A stretch of 64,000 nt of DNA, taken from Variovorax sp. TBS-050B (GTDB lineage Bacteria > Pseudomonadota > Gammaproteobacteria > Burkholderiales > Burkholderiaceae_C). The number at the start of each line of letters is the position of its first letter. The stretch's first letter is position 1. The stretch spans positions 2,393,001 through 2,457,000 of the forward strand of contig NZ_JARXYR010000002.1 in assembly GCF_029893635.1 (NCBI RefSeq). Reading direction: 5' to 3'. Shown one piece after another: positions 52,386 through 60,693 of this stretch. The notes beneath the pieces are model-generated. The model did no database searches, had not been told where the DNA came from, and saw only the letters and a program-made list of their open reading frames with translations. The position numbers were made by a program, and so were the translations under genes.

Positions 52386-53969
52386 ATGAGTTTCAAGAAG
52401 AACGTGGCTGCGGCCGCCGTGTTGTGCGCCCTGGGCGCCGTCAGCCTGGTCGCCGGCGCGCAGACCATCCGGATCGCCAATCAGGGCGACGCGCTCTCGC
52501 TCGATCCGCACTCGCTCAACGAGTCGCTGCAGCTCAGCACCACGCAGAACGTCTACGAGACCCTGACCGGCCGCAACAAGGACCTGAGCCTCGCGCCGCT
52601 GCTCGCCACCAGCTGGAAGCAGGCCTCGCCCACGGTGTGGCGCTTCGAACTGCGCAAGGGCGTGCAGTTCCATGACGGCACGCCGTTCACCGCCGACGAC
52701 GTGGTCTTCAGCCTCCAGCGCGCCGCGGGCGAGGGCTCGGACATGCAGAGCTACACCAACGACATCAAGGAAGTGCGCAAGGTCAACGACCTCACGGTCG
52801 AGATCGAGACCAAGGCGCCGTTCCCGATCCTGCCTGACGTGCTGTCGCAGGTCGCGATCATGAGCAAGAAGTGGTGCGTCGAGAACAAGGCCGAGAAGCC
52901 CGTGGACCGCCGCAAGGGCATCGAGAACACCGCCTCCTTCAAGGCCAACGGCACCGGCCCGTTCCGCGTGCGCGAGCGCCAGCCCAACGTGCGCACGGTG
53001 TTCGTGCGCAACGGCACCTACTGGGGCAAGATCGAAGGCAATGCCCAGGAGGTGATCTTCACCCCGATCGCCAACCCGGCCACGCGCGTGGCCGCGCTGG
53101 TCTCGGGCGAAGTCGACGTGATGGAGCCGATCCCCGTGCAGGACGTCGCCCGCGTCAACAGCAGCCCCAACGCGCGCGCCATCACCGGCCCCGAGCTGCG
53201 CACCATCTTCCTCGGCATGGACCAGAAGCGCGACGAGCTGCTGTACTCGAGCGTCAAGGGCAAGAACCCGTTCAAGGACAAGCGCGTGCGCCAGGCCTTC
53301 TACCAGGCCATCGACATCGCCGGCATCCAGCGCACCGTGATGCGCGGCGCCTCGCGGCCCACGGGTCTGCTCGTCGGCCCCGGCATCAACGGCTGGACCG
53401 CCGAGCAGGACAAGCGCCTGCCCTTCGACGTCGAAGCCGCCAAGAAGCTGCTGGCCGAGGCCGGCTATCCGAACGGCTTCGAGGTCTCGATGAACTGCCC
53501 GAACGACCGCTACGTCAACGACGGCCAGATCTGCCAGGCCGTGGCGGGCAACCTGGCGAAGGTCGGCGTCAAGGTCAACCTCGTGGTGGAGACCAAGGGC
53601 ACGTACTTCCCGAAGATCCTGCGCCGCGACACGAGCTTCTACATGCTCGGCTGGACGCCCTCGACGTACGATGCGCACAACGCGCTCAATGCGCTGACCG
53701 CCTGCGTCGACGACAAGGGCGCGGGCCAGTTCAACCTGGGTGCGTACTGCAATCCCAAGCTCGACGAGCTGACCAAGAAGATCCAGTCCGAGAACGACAA
53801 GGCCAAGCGCAACGAGTACATCAAGGAAGCCTTCAAGATCCATGCGGACGACGTCGGCACGCTGCCGCTGCATCAGCAGTCGCTGGCCTGGGGCGTGAGC
53901 AAGAAGGTCGAGCTGGTGCAACTGGCCGACAACTTCATGTTCTTCAAGTGGATGAGCATCAAGCCCTGA
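52386..53969 (+). CDS. Dipeptide-type ABC transporter substrate-binding protein
   Basis: A 527-residue periplasmic binding protein of family 5 (peptide/nickel). The signal peptide begins MSFKKNVAAAAVLCALGAVS and is cleaved near VAGAQ. The domain opening is LSLDPHSLNESLQLSTTQNV, then WRFELRKGVQFHDGTPFTAD, both family signatures. The ATG at 52386 follows GAGGAG. The gene is followed by a GC-rich hairpin before the next permease gene, as is common after binding-protein genes that must be expressed more strongly. Ligand unknown; peptides or acyl amino acids are likely. Confidence 0.9.
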   Translation: MSFKKNVAAAAVLCALGAVSLVAGAQTIRIANQGDALSLDPHSLNESLQLSTTQNVYETLTGRNKDLSLAPLLATSWKQASPTVWRFELRKGVQFHDGTPFTADDVVFSLQRAAGEGSDMQSYTNDIKEVRKVNDLTVEIETKAPFPILPDVLSQVAIMSKKWCVENKAEKPVDRRKGIENTASFKANGTGPFRVRERQPNVRTVFVRNGTYWGKIEGNAQEVIFTPIANPATRVAALVSGEVDVMEPIPVQDVARVNSSPNARAITGPELRTIFLGMDQKRDELLYSSVKGKNPFKDKRVRQAFYQAIDIAGIQRTVMRGASRPTGLLVGPGINGWTAEQDKRLPFDVEAAKKLLAEAGYPNGFEVSMNCPNDRYVNDGQICQAVAGNLAKVGVKVNLVVETKGTYFPKILRRDTSFYMLGWTPSTYDAHNALNALTACVDDKGAGQFNLGAYCNPKLDELTKKIQSENDKAKRNEYIKEAFKIHADDVGTLPLHQQSLAWGVSKKVELVQLADNFMFFKWMSIKP

Positions 53970-54004
53970 TCGCCGCCGCGCCGGACGCCTGACGGACGGC
54001 TCCT

Positions 54005-54027
54005 TGGGCCCGCTTCTTGCGGGCCCA
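54005..54027 (+). terminator. Intra-operon hairpin after the binding-protein gene
   Basis: GGGCCCGC, loop TTCTT and GCGGGCCC form a perfect 8-bp stem (9 with the flanking T-A pair), followed by ATCCTTTT. It may reduce readthrough or protect the upstream mRNA, keeping the binding protein in excess over the membrane components. Confidence 0.65.
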
Positions 54028-54044
54028 TCCTTTTGCTTCCCACG

Positions 54045-54956
54045 ATGAAAAAAACCCTTGCCCGCTGGCTCGACAGCGATGTCGGCTACAGCTTCCGCAC
54101 CTCGCCCGTGGCGATCGGGGCGGCGCTGGTCGCACTGGTCTGCGTCTTCTGCGCGGTGTTCGCCGGCTGGGTGTCGCCGCACAACCCCTTCGATCTCGCG
54201 ACGCTCGAACTCGGCGATGCCCGGCTGCCGCCGGCCTGGTCGGCGGAGGGCTCGAGCAAGTACCTGCTCGGCACCGACGACCAGGGTCGCGACATCCTTT
54301 CCGCACTGATCTACGGCGCGCGCATCTCGCTCATCGTCGGCGTCGTGTCGGTGGTGCTGTCGGTCCTCGTCGGCGTGGTGCTCGGCCTCATGGCCGGCTT
54401 CTTCGGCGGCTGGCTCGACACCTTTCTGATGCGCGTGTGCGACGTGATGCTGTCGTTCCCGCCGATCCTCGTCGCGCTGCTGATCGCGGGCGTGGGCCGC
54501 GCGCTCTTTCCGCATGCCAACGATTCGCTCGCCTTCGGCGTGCTCATCATCTCGATCTCGCTCACCGGCTGGGTGCAGTACGCGCGCACCGTGCGCGGCA
54601 CCACGATGGTGGAGCGCAACAAGGAATACGTGCAGGCCGCGCGCGTCACCGGCGTGGCGCCGCTGCGCATCATGCTGCGCCACGTGCTGCCCAACGTGAT
54701 GGGGCCGGTGATGGTGCTCGCCACCATCCAGGTCGCGACCGCGATCATCACCGAGGCCACCCTGTCCTTCCTCGGCGTCGGCGTGCCGCCGACCTCGCCG
54801 TCGCTGGGCACGCTGATCAGCATCGGCAACCAGTACCTGTTCTCGGGCGAATGGTGGATCACGGTGTTCCCGGGCGCGATGCTGGTGCTGATCGCGCTCA
54901 GCGTGAACCTGCTCGGCGACTGGCTGCGCGACGCGCTCAACCCGCGCCTGCGCTGA
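54045..54956 (+). CDS. Dipeptide-type ABC transporter permease (DppC-like)
   Basis: A 303-residue inner-membrane permease, partner of the DppB-like protein at 50107. Features are KYLLGTDDQGRDILSALIYG, the DppC signature, and the loop VERNKEYVQAARVTGVAPLR, ahead of a C-terminal helix ending LLGDWLRDALNPRLR. The start is the ATG at 54045 (MKKTLARWLDSDVGYSFRTS); a start at 54033 would add four residues. It lies 17 nt before the first ATPase gene. Confidence 0.9.
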   Translation: MKKTLARWLDSDVGYSFRTSPVAIGAALVALVCVFCAVFAGWVSPHNPFDLATLELGDARLPPAWSAEGSSKYLLGTDDQGRDILSALIYGARISLIVGVVSVVLSVLVGVVLGLMAGFFGGWLDTFLMRVCDVMLSFPPILVALLIAGVGRALFPHANDSLAFGVLIISISLTGWVQYARTVRGTTMVERNKEYVQAARVTGVAPLRIMLRHVLPNVMGPVMVLATIQVATAIITEATLSFLGVGVPPTSPSLGTLISIGNQYLFSGEWWITVFPGAMLVLIALSVNLLGDWLRDALNPRLR

Positions 54957-54973
54957 ACGAAGGGAACCACACC

Positions 54974-56044
54974 ATGAGCCTGCTGCAAGTCAAAGACCTC
55001 GTCGTCGAGTTTCCGCACCGCCGCGGCACGCTGCGTGCGCTCGACGGCATTTCGTTCGACATCGCGCCGGGCGAGATCCTCGGCGTGGTGGGCGAGTCGG
55101 GCGCCGGCAAGTCGCTCACGGGCGCGGCCATCATCGGGCTGCTCGAGCCGCCGGGCCGGGTGGCGGGCGGCGAGATCGTGCTCGAGGGCCAGCGCATCGA
55201 CAACCTCGGCTTCGACGCCATGCGGCCGATCCGCGGCCGCAAGATCGGCGCGATCTTCCAGGATCCGCTGACCTCGCTGAACCCGCTCTACACCGTCGGC
55301 CGGCAACTGACCGAAACCATCCGCGCCCACCTGCCGGTGACCGAGGCCGAGGCGCGGCGCCGCGCCATCGGCCTGCTGCAGGACACCGGCATTCCCGCCG
55401 CCGAGCAGCGCATCGACCACTTTCCGCACCAGTTCTCGGGCGGCATGCGCCAGCGCGTGGTGATCGCACTGGCGCTCGCGGCCGAGCCCAAGCTCATCGT
55501 GGCCGACGAGCCCACCACCGCGCTCGACGTCTCGATCCAGGCGCAGATCATCCAGCTGCTCAAGCGCGTCTGCAGGGAGCGCGGCGCGGCCGTGATGCTG
55601 ATCACGCACGACATGGGCGTGATCGCCGAGACCTGCGACCGCGTGGCCGTGATGTACGCCGGCCGTATCGCGGAGATCGGGCCGGTGCACGAAGTCATCC
55701 ACCAGCCTGCACATCCTTACACCTCGGGCCTGATGGCCTCGATTCCCGACATGGCGAGCGACCGCGAACGGCTCAACCAGATCGACGGCGCGATGCCGCG
55801 CCTCAACGCGATTCCGAAGGGCTGCGCCTACAACCCGCGCTGCCCGCGCACCTTCGCGCGCTGCCTGTCGGAGCGGCCAGAGCTCATGCATGCGGGCGCC
55901 ACGCGCGCCGCCTGCTGGCTGCACGATGCCGCCGATCCGCACCGCGGCCAGGCCGAACTCGCCGCCCGGCACCAGGCGGCGCAACAGGCGGGCGAACGCG
56001 CCGTGCCCGATGCGGCCGCGCCGCTCGACGAGGTGACGCGATGA
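54974..56044 (+). CDS. Dipeptide-type ABC transporter ATP-binding protein (DppD-like)
   Basis: A 356-residue ATPase. Walker A is GESGAGKS at 40-47, the signature FSGGMRQRVVIALALA, Walker B KLIVADEPTTALD, and the oligopeptide-family C-terminal motif GCAYNPRCPRTFARC is present. The last 35 residues are an Ala/Gln/Arg-rich extension not seen in most relatives. Its stop overlaps the next ATPase gene by 4 nt (ATGA), so the heterodimer partners are cotranslated. Confidence 0.9.
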   Translation: MSLLQVKDLVVEFPHRRGTLRALDGISFDIAPGEILGVVGESGAGKSLTGAAIIGLLEPPGRVAGGEIVLEGQRIDNLGFDAMRPIRGRKIGAIFQDPLTSLNPLYTVGRQLTETIRAHLPVTEAEARRRAIGLLQDTGIPAAEQRIDHFPHQFSGGMRQRVVIALALAAEPKLIVADEPTTALDVSIQAQIIQLLKRVCRERGAAVMLITHDMGVIAETCDRVAVMYAGRIAEIGPVHEVIHQPAHPYTSGLMASIPDMASDRERLNQIDGAMPRLNAIPKGCAYNPRCPRTFARCLSERPELMHAGATRAACWLHDAADPHRGQAELAARHQAAQQAGERAVPDAAAPLDEVTR

Positions 56045-57072
56045 GCACCACCACCACCACCACCGCCACTGCTGCCGCCGCCGAGCCGCTCGTCGTCGCG
56101 CACGACCTGGCTCGCACCTTCGACGTGTCGCCGCCCTGGCTCAACCGCGTGCTCGAGCGCAAGCCGCGCGTGCTTCTGCATGCGGTGGACGGCGTGAGCT
56201 TTTCCATCGAGCGCGGCAAGACGCTCGCGCTGGTCGGCGAATCGGGCTGCGGCAAGAGCACCGTGGCGCGCCTGCTGGTCGGCCTCTATGCGCCGACGCG
56301 CGGCGGCCTGCGCTTCGATGGGCAGGATGCGCATGCCGCGTTCAAGGCGCCGGAGGGCCGCGCGCTGCGCCGCCGCATCCAGATGATCTTCCAGGACCCC
56401 TACGCGAGCCTCAACCCGCGCTGGATCGTCGAGGACATCATCGGCGAGCCGCTGCGCGAGCACGGCATCCTGCGCGGCAAGGCCGAGCTGCGCGCGCGCG
56501 TGGGCGAGCTGCTCCAGTCCGTCGGCCTCTCGCCGCTGGACAGCGCCAAGTACCCGCACCAGTTCTCGGGCGGGCAGCGCCAGCGCATCTCGATCGCACG
56601 CGCGCTCGCCACGCAGCCCGAGTTCCTCGTGTGCGACGAGCCCACCTCCGCGCTCGACGTGAGCGTGCAGGCCCAGGTGCTCAACATCATGAAGGACCTG
56701 CAGCGCGCGCGCGGCCTGACCTACCTCTTCATCTCGCACAACCTCGCGGTGGTGCGGCACGTGGCGGACCAGGTCGGCGTGATGTACCTCGGCCGGCTGG
56801 TCGAGGTGGCCGACAAGCAGAAGCTCTTCGCCGAGCCGCAGCATCCGTACACGCGCATGCTGCTGGACGCGATCCCACAGATGAAGCACACCGGCCGCGC
56901 GCGCACGCCGGTGCAGGGCGAAGTGCCCAATCCGCTGAACCCGCCCACGGGCTGCGCCTTCCATCCGCGCTGCCCGCATGCCAACGCCCGGTGCTCGGCC
57001 GAGCGGCCGGCGCTCATGGAGCTGCGCGGCGTGCGCGTGGCCTGCCATGCGGTCGAAGAGGGCCGGATCTGA
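56041..57072 (+). CDS. Dipeptide-type ABC transporter ATP-binding protein (DppF-like)
   Basis: A 343-residue ATPase, partner of the DppD-like protein. It opens with a Thr/Ala-rich stretch (MSTTTTTTATAAAAEPLVVA), then Walker A GESGCGKST, the signature [16 protein letters not shown], Walker B FLVCDEPTSALD and the C-terminal GCAFHPRCPHANARC. It is the last gene of the importer operon, and the Tat-exported dioxygenase gene follows 57 nt later on the same strand. Confidence 0.9.
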   Translation: MSTTTTTTATAAAAEPLVVAHDLARTFDVSPPWLNRVLERKPRVLLHAVDGVSFSIERGKTLALVGESGCGKSTVARLLVGLYAPTRGGLRFDGQDAHAAFKAPEGRALRRRIQMIFQDPYASLNPRWIVEDIIGEPLREHGILRGKAELRARVGELLQSVGLSPLDSAKYPHQFSGGQRQRISIARALATQPEFLVCDEPTSALDVSVQAQVLNIMKDLQRARGLTYLFISHNLAVVRHVADQVGVMYLGRLVEVADKQKLFAEPQHPYTRMLLDAIPQMKHTGRARTPVQGEVPNPLNPPTGCAFHPRCPHANARCSAERPALMELRGVRVACHAVEEGRI

Positions 57073-57129
57073 TCGCAAGGCGTGCGTAAACGCACTGCCG
57101 GGCCCGCCGCCTCCGGGCAGAGTGCGGGC

Positions 57130-58044
57130 ATGACCTTCCATCGGCTTTCCGGCGCCAGCGGCCGCCGCGGCTTCCTCATGGGCTCGGCCCTGGGCGCGAC
57201 CGCGGCGCTGGCTTCGCTCTCTTCGCTCGCGCATGCCGCCGCGGGCGTCTCGTCGCCGCCGCCGCGGCGCATGCCGGTGATCTTCATCGGCCACGGTTCG
57301 CCGATGAACGCGCTTGCCGACAACGGCTTCACGCGCCGGCTCGCCGCCTGGGGCGGCGAGCTTCCGCGGCCCTCGGCGATCCTGAGCGTTTCGGCCCACT
57401 GGCTCAGCCGGGGTGCCACCGGCGTCGGCGTGCAGGAGCGGCCGAAGACCATCCACGACTTCGGCGGCTTTCCACAGGCGCTGTTCGACATCCAATACCC
57501 CGCCCCCGGCCATCCGCTGCTGGCGCGCGAGGCCGCGGGCGCGATCACGCAGACCCGGGTGATCGAGACGCCGCAGTGGGGCCTGGACCACGGCACCTGG
57601 ACGGTGCTCCGGCACCTCTATCCGAAGGCCGACATCCCGGTGTTCCAGCTCAGCATCGATTACGACCGGCCAGCCGCCTTCCACCATGCGGTGGGGCGCG
57701 ACCTCGCCGCGCTGCGCGAGAAGGGCGTGCTCGTGATGGGCAGCGGCAACGTGGTGCACAACCTGCGCGCCACCGATCGTGGCACGCCCGACGGCCCCGC
57801 CGCGAGCCGGCCCTGGGCGCAGTCCTTCGACGATGCGGTGAAGGCCGCACTCGCGGGGCGCGACGACCGTGCACTGGTCGCCTACGAGAAGCTCCCCGGC
57901 GCCGAGACTGCGGTGGCCACGCCCGACCACTACTTTCCGTTTCTCTACGCGCTCGGCGCCGCCGGCGCGGGCGAGCGCGCGAAGACGGTCTACGAAGGAT
58001 TCCAGTCCGGCACGCTGAGCATGCGCTGCATCCAGTTCGGCTGA
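57130..58044 (+). CDS. ygiD: DODA-type extradiol ring-cleavage dioxygenase, Tat-exported
   Basis: A 304-residue member of the LigB/DODA family, like E. coli YgiD (4,5-DOPA dioxygenase). Metal-ligand histidines are His55 in FIGHGSPMN, His90 in SVSAHW and His154 in LDHGTW, with a further HYFPFLYALGAAG near the end. Unlike cytoplasmic YgiD (about 262 residues), it begins with a Tat-type leader: RRGFLMGSALGATAALASLS with a twin arginine at 12-13 and an Ala-rich cleavage region. The ATG at 57130 is preferred over one at 57082, which would put 16 extra residues before the leader. Substrate unknown; catechol-like compounds are expected. Confidence 0.82.
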   Translation: MTFHRLSGASGRRGFLMGSALGATAALASLSSLAHAAAGVSSPPPRRMPVIFIGHGSPMNALADNGFTRRLAAWGGELPRPSAILSVSAHWLSRGATGVGVQERPKTIHDFGGFPQALFDIQYPAPGHPLLAREAAGAITQTRVIETPQWGLDHGTWTVLRHLYPKADIPVFQLSIDYDRPAAFHHAVGRDLAALREKGVLVMGSGNVVHNLRATDRGTPDGPAASRPWAQSFDDAVKAALAGRDDRALVAYEKLPGAETAVATPDHYFPFLYALGAAGAGERAKTVYEGFQSGTLSMRCIQFG

Positions 58045-58069
58045 TGCGCGCGGCCCGGCCGGCGCCCGG

Positions 58070-59536
58070 CTATTGTTCCTCGCTCCACGAGAAGCCGTCG
58101 CGCGCGATCATGGCGCTCGACGCGCTCGGCCCCCAGGTGCCGGCCGCATAGGGGCGCGGGCCGCCGTCCGCGGCCCAGCTGTCGATCAGCGGCTCGACCC
58201 AGCGCCATGCCTCTTCCTGCTCGTCGCTGCGCACGAAGAGGTTCAGGCGGCCGTCGATCACGTCGAGCAGCAGCCGCTCGTAGGCGCCCACGCGCTCCGA
58301 GCCGAAGCGCTTGTCGAAGTCGAGGTCGAGCTGCACCGGCGCGAGTTGCGCGGCGCTCTGGTGGCCGTTGCCGCGCCGGTTGTCCTGCGCCTGCGCGAGC
58401 ATGTGCAGTTCCAGGCCGTCGCGCGGCTGGAGATTGATCACCAGCTTGTTCACCGCCCCGGCCGGGGCGCGGAAGATCGCGTGCGGGGTGGGCCGGAAGT
58501 TGACCTCGATGCGCGCATCGCGCGAGGCCAGCCGCTTGCCGGTGCGGATGTAGAGCGGCACGCCGGCCCAGCGCCAGTTGGCGATCTCGGTGCGCAGCGC
58601 CACGAAGGTCTCGGTGCGGCTTTCGGGATCGACGCCGGGCTCGTCGCGGTAGCCCGGCACCCGCTCGCCATAGGCCGTGCCGGCGGTGTACTGGCCGCGG
58701 ATGGCGTGCAGGCTCAGCGTCTCGGGCGTCCACGGCTTGAGCGCGCGCAGCACCTTGAGCTTCTCGTCGCGGATCGCGTCGGCGTGCGAGTTGATCGGCG
58801 GCTCCATGCCGATCGCGCAGACCAGCTGCAGCGCATGGTTCTGCACCATGTCGCGCAGCGCGCCGGTCTGGTCGTAGAAGGCGCCGCGCTTCTCCACGCC
58901 CAGGTCCTCGGCGATGGTGATCTGGATGTTCGCGATGTGCTCGCGGCGCCAGATCGGCTCGAACAGCGCATTGCCGAAGCGCATCGCGAACAGGTTCTGC
59001 ACCGAGGGCTTGCCCAGGTAGTGGTCGATGCGGAAGACCTGCTTCTCGTCGAGCACCTTGCACACCGCAGCGTTGATCGCGCGGTTGGAGGCCAGGTCGT
59101 GGCCCAGCGGCTTCTCGAGCACCACGCGCGTCGAAGGCCCGTTGAGGCCCGCCGCGGCGATCTGCTCGACCACCTGCGTGAAGAGCGCGGGTGCCGTCGC
59201 CACGTACATCACCACCGTGTCGGCGTTGCGCTGCTTGAGCAGGTCGGAGAGCCGCGCGTAGTCGGCCGGCTTCGACAGGTCCATGCGCAGGAAGTACAGC
59301 AGCGAGGCGAACTTCTCGAACTCCTCGGCCGAGGGCCGCTTGGCGCCCTCGACGGCGTTGAAGCGCGAGCGGATCAGTTCGCGGTACTGGTCGTCGGTGA
59401 GGTCGTCCCGCGCCACGCCGACGATGCGTCCGTCTTTCGGCAGGCTGCCGTGCCTGAAGGCCTGGAACAGCGCGGGCATCAGCTTGCGCCATGCAAGATC
59501 GCCGGTACCGCCGAACAGAACGAGATCGAAGCTCAT
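58070..59536 (-). CDS. zwf: Glucose-6-phosphate 1-dehydrogenase
   Basis: A 488-residue cytoplasmic enzyme that oxidises glucose-6-phosphate to 6-phosphogluconolactone, feeding the Entner-Doudoroff and pentose phosphate routes. The nucleotide-binding GGTGDLA is at 9-15, the active-site RIDHYLGK block is intact, and RTETFVALRTEIANWRWAGV and IRTGKRLASR are conserved C-terminal blocks. The ATG at 59536 (MSFDLVLFGG) fits the family; the frame is open to 59632 without support. It is divergent from a transporter resembling hexose-phosphate importers, with an operator-like palindrome between them. Confidence 0.95.
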   Translation of the reverse strand: MSFDLVLFGGTGDLAWRKLMPALFQAFRHGSLPKDGRIVGVARDDLTDDQYRELIRSRFNAVEGAKRPSAEEFEKFASLLYFLRMDLSKPADYARLSDLLKQRNADTVVMYVATAPALFTQVVEQIAAAGLNGPSTRVVLEKPLGHDLASNRAINAAVCKVLDEKQVFRIDHYLGKPSVQNLFAMRFGNALFEPIWRREHIANIQITIAEDLGVEKRGAFYDQTGALRDMVQNHALQLVCAIGMEPPINSHADAIRDEKLKVLRALKPWTPETLSLHAIRGQYTAGTAYGERVPGYRDEPGVDPESRTETFVALRTEIANWRWAGVPLYIRTGKRLASRDARIEVNFRPTPHAIFRAPAGAVNKLVINLQPRDGLELHMLAQAQDNRRGNGHQSAAQLAPVQLDLDFDKRFGSERVGAYERLLLDVIDGRLNLFVRSDEQEEAWRWVEPLIDSWAADGGPRPYAAGTWGPSASSAMIARDGFSWSEEQ

Positions 59537-59585
59537 GGGTCGAATTTCCTTGTGTCTTGATGCCGAGGGGGCTGTTTCAACCGAA

Positions 59586-59599
59586 TGGTACTTGTACCA
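59586..59599. promoter_or_regulatory. Operator-like palindrome between zwf and the importer
   Basis: TGGTAC-TT-GTACCA is a perfect 6+6-bp inverted repeat in the 142-nt divergent region, 50 nt from the zwf start and 80 nt from the binding-protein start. A related half-site CTGTAC occurs about 20 nt further on. A LacI-, GntR- or RpiR-type sugar-phosphate regulator would be a reasonable candidate, but none is encoded in the window. Confidence 0.5.
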
Positions 59600-59678
59600 A
59601 TTCATGAAACCTGTACGAAAGCTACGCTCCACGACGGCCGCGAGGCCTTTTTTGTTTGGCGAGGCACGAGGTGTTCAC

Positions 59679-60692
59679 ATGAAGAAGCTTTGGAGTGCGG
59701 CCGCACTGCTGGGCCTGTCGGCCGCCGCATCGGCGCAGGGCACGGTCAACGTGATCTGTTCCGTCCAGGCCGAATGGTGCAGCGTGATCGCCACCGTCTA
59801 TGCGCGCACCACCGGTACGCGCATCAACATGTCGCTCAAGGGCTCGGGCGAGGCGCTGGCCCAGCTCATCGCCGAGAAGGACAACCCCAAGACCGACGTC
59901 TGGTTCGGCGGCACGGGCGATCCGCACCTGCAGGCGGCGGAGCAGGGGCTCACGCTCGAGTACAGGTCGCCCACGCTCGCGCAGCTGCACCCCTGGGCGC
60001 AGCAGCAGGCGAAGCAGTCGGCCTACAAGACGGTGGGCATCTACTCGGGGCCGCTGGGTTTTGGCTACAACCCCGAACTGCTCGCCAAGAAGAAGCTGCC
60101 CGTGCCCAGGACCTGGGCCGACCTGCTCAAGCCCGAGTACAAGGGCGACATCCAGGTGGCGAACCCGGCCTCCAGCGGCACGGCGTACACCATGATCGCC
60201 ACGCTGGTGCAGCTCATGGGCGAGGACAAGGCCTTCGATTACCTCAAGGCGCTGCACCGCAACGTGGGCCAGTACACCCGCTCGGGCACCGGTCCGATCA
60301 AGGCGGTGGCGCGCGGCGAGACGGCGGTGTCGATCAGCTTCGTGCACGACGGCCCGGGCGAGAAGATGCAGGGCTTCCCGGTCGAGACCGTCACGCCGGC
60401 CGACGGCACCGGCGCCGAGATCGGCTCCATGAGCATCGTCAAGGGCGCGCGCAACCTCGAGGCCGCGAAGAAGTTCTACGAATGGGCGCTCACGCCCGCG
60501 GCGCAGGAGCTCGGCGCGGCCAACAAGCAGTTCCAGCTGCCGAGCAATGCCAACGCCCGGCTCGATCCGCGCATTCCCGACTTCAAGAAGATCAAGTTCA
60601 TCAACTACGACTATGCGAAATACGGCGCCAGCGCCGAGCGCCGCCGGCTCATCGCCCGATGGGAGAAGGAAGTGAACTCGCTGCCGCGCTAG
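59679..60692 (+). CDS. AfuA/FbpA-like ABC transporter substrate-binding protein
   Basis: A 337-residue periplasmic binding protein with signal peptide MKKLWSAAALLGLSAAASAQ. The mature part (CSVQAEWCSVIATVYARTTG, then VWFGGTGDPHLQAAEQGL, then ANPASSGTAYTMIATLVQL, then VHDGPGEKMQGFPVE) resembles AfuA, a hexose-phosphate binder within the ferric-binding fold. The tyrosine pair used for iron by FbpA was not seen. A GAGGTG site precedes the ATG at 59679. It heads a three-gene importer, 2 nt before the permease gene. Substrate is uncertain: hexose phosphate is favoured by similarity and by the divergent zwf; ferric iron is the alternative. Confidence 0.8.
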   Translation: MKKLWSAAALLGLSAAASAQGTVNVICSVQAEWCSVIATVYARTTGTRINMSLKGSGEALAQLIAEKDNPKTDVWFGGTGDPHLQAAEQGLTLEYRSPTLAQLHPWAQQQAKQSAYKTVGIYSGPLGFGYNPELLAKKKLPVPRTWADLLKPEYKGDIQVANPASSGTAYTMIATLVQLMGEDKAFDYLKALHRNVGQYTRSGTGPIKAVARGETAVSISFVHDGPGEKMQGFPVETVTPADGTGAEIGSMSIVKGARNLEAAKKFYEWALTPAAQELGAANKQFQLPSNANARLDPRIPDFKKIKFINYDYAKYGASAERRRLIARWEKEVNSLPR

Positions 60693-60693
60693 G

